The position numbers and the translations under genes were made by a program. Below are positions 6,590 to 12,705 of a stretch of 12,705 nt of DNA, in pieces. The stretch comes from an uncultured Erysipelotrichaceae bacterium (GTDB lineage Bacteria; Bacillota_I; Bacilli_A; Acholeplasmatales; Anaeroplasmataceae), in the NCBI GenBank assembly GCA_902783745.1, contig CACZRY010000184.1:1-12705 (forward strand), written 5' to 3'. Below the pieces are notes generated by a model that did no database searches, was not told the DNA's origin, and worked only from the letters and a program-made list of their open reading frames with translations. Each line of letters starts with the position of its first letter. Position 1 is the stretch's first letter.

Positions 6590-9500
6590 TTAGATTTCAT
6601 CTACAACTGCATTTAATGCTTCATATGCAAGTTCATATTGAGTTGCAACATCCTGACTTGTAGATGCGGTATAGATATTGCCTTGCCAATGATCATATGC
6701 ATCAGATAACTCATCTTGGAAGTCTGGATTGTCGTTAATTAATTCATCATATAAACTATCGAATTCAGCTAAATAGAAGTCCTTAGCAATTTGAATTACT
6801 AATTGATCCATAGCCTTAACACCATTTTCATAGCCTTCAATAACTGCCTTAGCAGATGTAGCGTTGTTAATAATATTCTTATATGTATTATTAGCAAGCT
6901 TAATCTTGTTAGCTACTGAACTATAATTTGGCTTAGTAGCATCTGTGCCATTAAATGCGATATAGCTTTGGTAAGCAGTTTCAAGCTTATCAATGTATAA
7001 TGGCTTAGCTTCAGTAAGAGTTTCTGCTTCTAATTCATAGAACTTATAAGTAATCTTATAAAGCATACCATCTTCCATACCATCTTCATCAGCATCTTCT
7101 TCATTTTCATACCATGTAGCTAATAAACTAATTCTATTAGTAATAGTTGTTGGCTGTGGTAATGATGTAATGAATGTATTAAATGTTGTATAATCAAATA
7201 CTTCAGGTAATGTATATTTATATTGTGTTTCTTCCTTCTTAGCAAGGATATCATCAACATATTCGTTCCATGCTTTTTCAGAGTTCTTATAAACATCTTC
7301 ATAATAAGAATCATGGATATATACTTCTGCATTGTGAACATATTCATCTAAAGACTTGTTTAACTTGTTAATTGCATCATCTACAACATTGAATGTATGA
7401 ATTGCACTTGTAGCGCCATCCATTTCACTCTTAGCCTTATTGTAATTATCAGCTGCATCAGTAACAGATGTAACATTCTTATTAGTTGTTTCTTGATAAA
7501 TTGCATCAATAACCTTATTTAAATAAGTTGCTTCTGCAGATGTAATATCGCCATTAGTTGCTCTTGCAGTTTCAATTTGAGTCTTCTTAGTATTTGCGTA
7601 TGCAAGAATTTGAAGCTCATAATTTACAATCTTATCAATTGAATCAATTGCTGATTTAACAGTTGCTTGATAATTTGTATAATCAGATTCTTCATCAAAT
7701 TCACTTGTTGCTAAAATATAATTATCATATACTGCATATCCTCTAATATTATCAATAAATGCTTTCTTTAATTCAGCACTTAAAGTTACATTAGCATTAA
7801 TCTTAGCAGTTTCTACTGCAACTAGATTAATAATATTTGCAAATGTTTGTGGACTTGTCTTTGCAAGTAAATCAATTGCTACCTTAGTTTGAGCATAATA
7901 ATCATTATAAGCCTTATCTGTTGTGAAATCAGCTATAGCAGCATCAAATACTTCTTCTGTAGCATATGTTGCAAATAACGCCTTAAACTTAGCCTTATCA
8001 TCGCTATTAAATGTTCCATTTTCTGGATTAATTTCATCAACATAACCATTGCTTGATGCAACATAATCAACAATTTTATAGAATGTAGAAATACGAGTTT
8101 TTAATAAATCAACAGTAGCCTTATCACTTGCTAATTGAGTTGCACTATCTGTAATTGATTTTTCTTTATAGTTATTCCAAGATGGAATAGCATTCATTAA
8201 ACCATTAACTGTTGTACGTTCAGCACGTTCTACATATGTTGCATTTGCATTAACAGCTTCAGTAACATACTTGATTATAGATTCGAAATCTTGGATTTCA
8301 TGTACGATAATATCAACGCTTTGTTTTTCAGCTGCAAGTAAAGTATCTATTGCAGTTGTAGTAGTTGCATCAACATAACTCTTAAATACTGGTACAGCAT
8401 TTAAGTATCCCTTCATAGAAGTGATATCATCTTTAGAGAATTTTACATTCTCATTATCTAATGCATTTTCGTAAGATAATTCGTAATCTCTTGATGCTTT
8501 GTAATTATCAATCTTATAAATAATTAAATTCATTGCTTGAGCATCTGATGTAGCTTTATCAGCAATAGCAGTTGTATTAGCAAGTGCTTCAATATATTCA
8601 TTATATACTGGTACAGCATTAATTAAATCACAAATTGTAGTCTTTTCTTCTGATGTAATATTTGTTAATTCTTTTACATGAGCTACCTTATCTGAAGCAA
8701 CACCCTTTGTATAATCATATGCAACTGCTTGTTGTTTTAATAATAACATTGCGTCACAATTTGCAGTACTCTTTGCATCAACATCTGTTGTTTTTGTTAA
8801 TGCAATATAGTCAGCAAATACTGGAATTGCTTTAATTAATTTATTAATAGATGTTTTTTCTTCTGATGTAATAAAAGTTAAATTATTAATAGCTCCTTCA
8901 GTAGTAACATCATAATCTCTATCATGGTTATACTGTGTTACTTGATAAGAAATCAAGTCTAATGCATCTAAATCAGTTTGTTTCTTCTTTTCAATTAAGT
9001 CATCATTAGCTAATGCATTAATATAATTAGCATATACAGGAATTGCTTGGAATAATTTAGTTGCTGCAGTAGCTTCATCTTCAGTTAACATTTCTAGTGT
9101 TTCTAAATCATCAATTCTATTTTCCATTGCAAGAATAACAGTATCATATGCTTGTGCCTGATGGTGTAATAATGTCATTGCAGCAGTATCAGCTTGATAC
9201 TTCTTATCAATATCGTCTTGATTCTTTAAATTAACGTTAGAAATATAATCAGCATATACTGAAACAGCACCAATTAAATTATTAATATTTTTTATTTCTG
9301 TAGAAGGTATATATGTTAAATATTCAGTAATATCTTCTTCAATGCTAATATCAAATCCTCTTGCATCATCATATGCTATAGCCTGTGCTAATAATAAATC
9401 TACAGCTGCCTTAGTTGCTTCAACTGAAGTTTCAATATCTTTAGATTCAAGTGCACCAACAAATGAATTATAAGATACTAATGCATTAATTGCTTCATTA

Positions 9501-12349
9501 ATACTCTTTACTTCTTCTGCAGTAATGTTATTAAATTCAGAAACAATTGCTTCTTTTGATGCTTCATATTTTCTAACATTATTATAAGCAGTAGCTTGTG
9601 CAACAATTAGATCAATTGCTTTGGTATCAGCATCAACTTGTTCAGCAATCTTTGTCTTAGTATCTAAATTTTCATTAATATAGTTGTTATATAAAACTGT
9701 TTCATTAATTAATTTATTAATTGCAGTCTTTTCATCTGATGTAATAGTATCAAGTGCAGTAATTGTTGCTTCATTAGAAATATCATATCCTCTTGCAATA
9801 TCATATGCTTTAGCTTGTTCATAAATTAAATCAATTGCTTTTTTATCGCTTGATAATTTAGTTTGAACTTTATCAATTGTATCAATTGCTTCAATATACA
9901 TATCATAAGATACTGTACCCTTAATTAAACCATTGATTGTTTTCTTTTCATCACTTGTGATACTAGTTAATTGAGCAACCATTTCTTCATATCCAATATC
10001 ATAAGCTCTTGCTGCCTCATATGCTTTAGCTTGAGCAACTAATAAATCAACATAAGCTATATCTTCAGCTAACTTTTCATCAATTGCTTTTGTAGTTTCA
10101 AATGTATCATTAAAGTATGCATTAAAAACTACAACGCTTGTAACCTTTTTTAAAATAGATGTTTTTTCATCTGATGTAATAGCAAGTAATAATGTGTCTA
10201 AATTATTATAGTTTGTATTATTATGGTCTAATAAAGCATCATACTTAGTTGCTTCATATACGTAAATATCCATTTGTGCTTTATTATCATTATATAATGA
10301 AACTACATCTTCTTGCTTAGCACAACCTAAATAATCATCAAGTACTGAAACTCCGTTAATTGTTTTATTTACAGTTGATAAATTTTCAGTTTGTGTTGCT
10401 AATTGTTGTAATGCTGCAATTGCTGTTAATGCGTTTGCATTATAAGCTCTTGCATGATCATAGCCTAAAGCTTGTTGACCTAATAATATTAATTCAGCCT
10501 TATCATCAGCTGATAGCTTATTGATGCTTGCAATTGCAGCATCATAAGTTTCTTTAACTAAAATAGATTCATCCATTTCAAGAGTTTCACCTAATTCCAT
10601 AAATGATTCAATTGAAACAGAGTCATCAGCTAAACCAATTAATCTTTCTTTTTCTTCTGGAGTTATATTAGTTAATGCTGAAATTAAATCTTTAACAGTC
10701 TTCTTTTGACTATATGCTGATTCAATATTAGCAGCTCTTGTAGCATAAATAGTAATTGTATTAACTCTCATATTGTAGTAATCATCAATTTCAGATGCAG
10801 ACATTTCATATGTATCAGCAGTTACATATTTAATATCTTCAATTTGTTTTAAGATTGCAGTTTGAGTATCTGCTGGCATATAAGAATACTTAGCTACTTG
10901 CTGTCTTAAGATTTCCTTACTAATTTCAAATCTTGCTTCATTAATAAATGATTCTAGTTTTTCTGCATATTCTGAATATGCTGCTGCTGCATCCTCTTCA
11001 GTTGCTGCAAGTGTAATAAATTCAATACCCTTATATAAGTGACCTTGCATTTCGTGGTTAGAAGTTGCATATAATCTATCATATAATTCATTAATGAACT
11101 TATTATCTTCGTCTTTAATAACTCCATCAACAGTATATGTTTTAATTAATTCTTCTTTAACTTCAGCTAATTGCTCTTGGTAATCAGCATAAACCTGTGA
11201 TAGTTCATAAACATAAGCACCCTTAGCCTGTTTAGTATCTTCACCATAGAAATCTTCTAATAAGTTAGTAACACCTTGGCTTGATTCGCCTATTGCTGTT
11301 AATAAATCCTTAATTGCTTTTTCATGATTATCAAGTGTTGTTAAGATATTAGAAATCTTTGAATCTAAATCTTTATCTTTTTCTTGTAATTCAGTCTTTG
11401 CAGCATCAATTGCAGCTTGTAATTTTTGATCAACAAGATTTAATGCAGCAATATTGTTTGTTAATTCTTGCTTTGTTGCTGATAAAGTAGTTAAACTGTC
11501 AATTGTTTTTGTAAAATCTGCATCAGCCTTCTTTAAATCCTCAATAGATTTTTCATAATTAGTACCATTCTCTTGTAAAGTACCAACTAAAGTCTCTAAT
11601 GTATTTATTCTTATATTATAAGCAGTTAGTGTACCTTCAATTGCTTTAATCTTAGTATCAATTTCAGTCTTTGCATCCTCAAGTGCTTTAATTCTTGTAG
11701 AATAATCATCACTTGAATCCTTTAAGCTATCAATTTGAGCTTGTAGGTCTTCATCAACTCCAGATAATTCTTGAACTGCATTTTGAAGTTCACTATCTGT
11801 AACAGTACCAGCATTTAAATCAGCAACTGTTGTTTCTAATGCTTCAATTCTTTTGATTGCAGCATTTAATGCTTCAACTGTTGCGTATGACTTTAATGTT
11901 TCCTTAACTGAAGCATCTAAATCAGAAATTTTTTTATCTAACTCATCTACTGATGTACCAATTTCTGAAGCTAATTCTTCTTTTGCAGTATTTAATTCAG
12001 TTTCTAATGTATCCTTAGTACTAGAAATACTTTCTAATAAATCTTCCTTAACTTTAACATCAGCCATTTCAATTTCAGCTTGTAATGAACCAATTGCTTC
12101 ATCTATTGCTTTCTTTGATGCTTCATCAACCGCAGCCATTGAAGCATTAACCTTTGCAATTTCATCTGCAATAGCCTTCTTTAATGTTTCATCAACTGTA
12201 GAAATTCTAGTTTCTAAAGCTGTTACAGTACGATTAAGTTTTGCTATATCATCCTTATTTTCTTGTACTTCAGCTGAATTACAGCCTGTTAATGCTATAG
12301 CACTCGCACCAGATAATAATAATGCTACTAATCCAATTTTTTTCTTCAT
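6590..12349 (-). CDS. Giant repetitive coiled-coil surface lipoprotein
   Basis: The 1919-residue protein starts with three lysines, a hydrophobic stretch and the lipobox LTGC, so Cys23 should be lipidated and the rest exported. Residues about 25-355 are a heptad-rich coiled coil (for example KNLE/DLDKKISDLDASV-like segments). A helical linker region, about 360-545, follows. About 15 diverged repeats of about 72 residues run from about 545 to 1653. Their consensus is roughly Y..AR.YD, ..L..ITSDEKT.IN.LI.AVPVY..YI, then A.DLI..QA.A. The C-terminal part (about 1655-1919) is aromatic-rich and has a calcium-loop-like DADEDGMED (1752-1760). It has no LPXTG motif and no C-terminal membrane segment. 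I do not recognise the family. The repeats resemble three-helix modules of Gram-positive adhesins (GA/FIVAR-like) in pattern only. Adhesin, stalk or scaffold roles are inference. The ATG at 12349 is fixed by the signal peptide but lacks a nearby Shine-Dalgarno sequence; see the leader hairpin. Confidence 0.9.
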   Translation of the reverse strand: MKKKIGLVALLLSGASAIALTGCNSAEVQENKDDIAKLNRTVTALETRISTVDETLKKAIADEIAKVNASMAAVDEASKKAIDEAIGSLQAEIEMADVKVKEDLLESISSTKDTLETELNTAKEELASEIGTSVDELDKKISDLDASVKETLKSYATVEALNAAIKRIEALETTVADLNAGTVTDSELQNAVQELSGVDEDLQAQIDSLKDSSDDYSTRIKALEDAKTEIDTKIKAIEGTLTAYNIRINTLETLVGTLQENGTNYEKSIEDLKKADADFTKTIDSLTTLSATKQELTNNIAALNLVDQKLQAAIDAAKTELQEKDKDLDSKISNILTTLDNHEKAIKDLLTAIGESSQGVTNLLEDFYGEDTKQAKGAYVYELSQVYADYQEQLAEVKEELIKTYTVDGVIKDEDNKFINELYDRLYATSNHEMQGHLYKGIEFITLAATEEDAAAAYSEYAEKLESFINEARFEISKEILRQQVAKYSYMPADTQTAILKQIEDIKYVTADTYEMSASEIDDYYNMRVNTITIYATRAANIESAYSQKKTVKDLISALTNITPEEKERLIGLADDSVSIESFMELGETLEMDESILVKETYDAAIASINKLSADDKAELILLGQQALGYDHARAYNANALTAIAALQQLATQTENLSTVNKTINGVSVLDDYLGCAKQEDVVSLYNDNKAQMDIYVYEATKYDALLDHNNTNYNNLDTLLLAITSDEKTSILKKVTSVVVFNAYFNDTFETTKAIDEKLAEDIAYVDLLVAQAKAYEAARAYDIGYEEMVAQLTSITSDEKKTINGLIKGTVSYDMYIEAIDTIDKVQTKLSSDKKAIDLIYEQAKAYDIARGYDISNEATITALDTITSDEKTAINKLINETVLYNNYINENLDTKTKIAEQVDADTKAIDLIVAQATAYNNVRKYEASKEAIVSEFNNITAEEVKSINEAINALVSYNSFVGALESKDIETSVEATKAAVDLLLAQAIAYDDARGFDISIEEDITEYLTYIPSTEIKNINNLIGAVSVYADYISNVNLKNQDDIDKKYQADTAAMTLLHHQAQAYDTVILAMENRIDDLETLEMLTEDEATAATKLFQAIPVYANYINALANDDLIEKKKQTDLDALDLISYQVTQYNHDRDYDVTTEGAINNLTFITSEEKTSINKLIKAIPVFADYIALTKTTDVDAKSTANCDAMLLLKQQAVAYDYTKGVASDKVAHVKELTNITSEEKTTICDLINAVPVYNEYIEALANTTAIADKATSDAQAMNLIIYKIDNYKASRDYELSYENALDNENVKFSKDDITSMKGYLNAVPVFKSYVDATTTTAIDTLLAAEKQSVDIIVHEIQDFESIIKYVTEAVNANATYVERAERTTVNGLMNAIPSWNNYKEKSITDSATQLASDKATVDLLKTRISTFYKIVDYVASSNGYVDEINPENGTFNSDDKAKFKALFATYATEEVFDAAIADFTTDKAYNDYYAQTKVAIDLLAKTSPQTFANIINLVAVETAKINANVTLSAELKKAFIDNIRGYAVYDNYILATSEFDEESDYTNYQATVKSAIDSIDKIVNYELQILAYANTKKTQIETARATNGDITSAEATYLNKVIDAIYQETTNKNVTSVTDAADNYNKAKSEMDGATSAIHTFNVVDDAINKLNKSLDEYVHNAEVYIHDSYYEDVYKNSEKAWNEYVDDILAKKEETQYKYTLPEVFDYTTFNTFITSLPQPTTITNRISLLATWYENEEDADEDGMEDGMLYKITYKFYELEAETLTEAKPLYIDKLETAYQSYIAFNGTDATKPNYSSVANKIKLANNTYKNIINNATSAKAVIEGYENGVKAMDQLVIQIAKDFYLAEFDSLYDELINDNPDFQDELSDAYDHWQGNIYTASTSQDVATQYELAYEALNAVVDEI
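7391..10462 (-). repeat. Tandem array of about 14 protein-coding repeats of about 216 bp
   Basis: Repeat units begin at residues 630, 703, 777, 849, 922, 993, 1068, 1140, 1211, 1283, 1355, 1423, 1503 and about 1581. Unit lengths run from 68 to 80 residues, mostly 71-75. Each starts with Tyr or Phe, carries an IT(S/P)xE(K/E) motif about 20 residues in, then (V/I)P/SVY..YI about 35-42 in, and ends in a DLI..QA helix. The central units (777-921 and 1140-1282) are the best conserved, while the outer units are strongly diverged. A further related segment with ITPEEKERL precedes residue 630. The DNA is conserved only over short blocks, so these are old in-frame duplications rather than a recent array. 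Confidence 0.85.
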
Positions 12350-12360
12350 AATTCATTTTC

Positions 12361-12397
12361 GAATAATAAATTGTACTTTTTATTATTCTCCCCTTTC
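12361..12397 (-). promoter_or_regulatory. Hairpin between Shine-Dalgarno and start codon of the lipoprotein gene
   Basis: On the minus strand AAAGGGGAG (12396-12388) is the only Shine-Dalgarno-like sequence and lies 38 nt before the ATG. Immediately after it GAATAATAAA (12388-12379) and TTTATTATTC (12370-12361) form a perfect 10-bp stem with an 8-nt loop. Folding removes 28 nt and leaves 11 nt between the hairpin and the ATG. This could bring the ribosome binding site to a workable distance. The same bases could alternatively be a DNA operator. Confidence 0.6.
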
Positions 12398-12427
12398 AAA
12401 GTGTTTTTTTATAGTTATAAGTACAAT
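12370..12427 (-). repeat. Inverted repeat pairing the RBS-hairpin loop with upstream leader
   Basis: ATTGTACTT (12370-12378) and AAGTACAAT (12419-12427) are exact 9-bp inverted copies. The left copy consists of the 8-nt loop of the hairpin at 12361-12388 plus one stem base. In the transcript the loop could therefore pair with the upstream segment, either as a pseudoknot or instead of the hairpin. Confidence 0.5.
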
Positions 12428-12572
12428 ATAACCTTTACTACTTTAACATAAACAAATTAAAATTTTAAATCGCCTGGATTTACCTAGAAATAATCTAGTC
12501 TTTTCCCCTAAAGTACTATAAAAGCTACCCAACCTACATTTATGACTAAAACTATCAACTAAATAATCATCC

Positions 12573-12600
12573 AAAAAAAATTCTAACTTCAAGTTAAAAT
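12573..12600 (-). terminator. Weak terminator-like element early in the leader
   Basis: On the minus strand an 8-bp AT-rich stem (ATTTTAAC with GTTAGAAT, one wobble, loop TTGAA, 12600-12580) runs into eight Ts (12580-12573). It lies some 27 nt after the inferred transcription start. The stem has only one G-C pair, so it could be a leaky attenuator or no terminator at all. Confidence 0.35.
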
Positions 12601-12633
12601 ATTCACTTCAATACAAACGTTCAATCTACACTT

Positions 12634-12662
12634 ATTATAATATTAAGTTTAAATCTTGTCAA
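12634..12662 (-). promoter_or_regulatory. Consensus sigma-A promoter for the lipoprotein gene
   Basis: On the minus strand TTGACA (12662-12657) is followed by a 17-nt spacer and TATAAT (12639-12634). Both hexamers match the consensus exactly, and an AT-rich stretch lies upstream of the -35. Transcription would start near 12627. No other gene lies between this promoter and the lipoprotein start at 12349. Confidence 0.85.
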
Positions 12663-12705
12663 ATATTATTAGCCTGAAAGGGTTTTATAAAGGGCGTAAA
12701 AAAAA
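12663..12705. other. Window edge, no gene seen
   Basis: No coding sequence is visible. The direct repeat AAAGGG...AAAGGG (separated by TTTTAT) is followed by CGT and an A8 run at the edge. On the minus strand that run is T8 and may be the tail of a terminator whose stem lies outside the window. Confidence 0.3.

Larger units (their letters stand above)
12350..12627 (-). other. Long 5' leader of the giant lipoprotein gene
   Basis: If the consensus promoter at 12634-12662 drives the gene, the untranslated leader is about 278 nt. It contains a terminator-like inverted repeat (12573-12600), a small CTAGA/TCTAG hairpin (12484-12498), the 12-bp palindrome TTAAAATTTTAA (12457-12468), and a 3' end with a far-upstream Shine-Dalgarno sequence plus hairpin. 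No coding sequence of appreciable length was found here. I could not match it to a riboswitch class that I know. Confidence 0.55.

Noticed and set aside
7120..7347. 75-codon minus-strand frame inside the lipoprotein gene
   Set aside because: It is an alternate frame with Ile/Met/His-rich noise composition and no Shine-Dalgarno sequence.
7391..10462. CRISPR-like or satellite array
   Set aside because: The period of about 216 bp is a multiple of three, is conserved as protein rather than DNA, and lies in one open frame.
11853..12431. 192-codon open frame on the plus strand
   Set aside because: It is antisense to the coiled-coil part of the lipoprotein, low-complexity Ser/Ala/Val-rich, and has no ribosome binding site; a mirror of the heptad codons.
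12425..12452. Second promoter for the lipoprotein (TTTATG-16-TATATT)
   Set aside because: The -35 is poor and the -10 is only fair; the perfect promoter at 12634-12662 is far better. Only 5' mapping could rescue it.
12484..12498. CTAGA/TCTAG inverted repeat as a riboswitch stem
   Set aside because: A 5-bp stem in AT-rich sequence with no recognisable conserved core; kept only as part of the leader description.

Overview
The window is a strongly AT-rich stretch from a low-GC Gram-positive-type bacterium (Bacillota or a related mollicute-like lineage). Supporting this are a RecU-type Holliday junction resolvase (a Bacillota/mollicute family), strong AGGAGG-type ribosome binding sites, sigma-A-like TTGACA/TATAAT promoters, U-tailed intrinsic terminators and a Gram-positive-style lipoprotein signal. 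Tryptophan is encoded by TGG and no reading frame needs TGA recoding, so the standard code fits. A gut-type uncultured Bacilli lineage is plausible, but this is inference.

Layout from left to right. A small stand-alone starch-binding (CBM20-like) protein on the minus strand (46-348) is divergent from recU on the plus strand (463-1116). recU and pta (phosphate acetyltransferase, minus, 1195-2217) converge on two back-to-back terminators. pta has its own good promoter, followed by a perfect 19-bp palindrome. Next comes a compact minus-strand operon of a MarR-family regulator (5998-6405) and two ABC exporter half-transporters (4199-6004 and 2425-4197), with overlapping or 1-nt junctions. The two half-transporters have complementary canonical and degenerate ATP-site motifs, the signature of a heterodimeric exporter. 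The operon promoter is bracketed by two copies of a TGCTAAC/GTTAGCA operator, which suggests autorepression by the MarR protein.

The right half is one giant gene (6590-12349, minus, 1919 aa). It encodes a predicted surface lipoprotein: a lipobox, about 330 residues of coiled coil, about 15 diverged alpha-helical repeats of about 72 residues, and a C-terminal region containing a DxDxDGxxD calcium-loop-like motif. I do not recognise it as a named family.

Its control region is the most unusual part. A consensus TTGACA-17-TATAAT promoter lies about 278 nt upstream of the start codon. The only Shine-Dalgarno-like sequence is 38 nt from the ATG, and a perfect 10-bp hairpin lies exactly between the two. 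The loop of that hairpin is complementary to a segment about 40 nt upstream. This suggests structure-dependent translation initiation of the giant lipoprotein. No mobile element, CRISPR array, tRNA or rRNA was seen.
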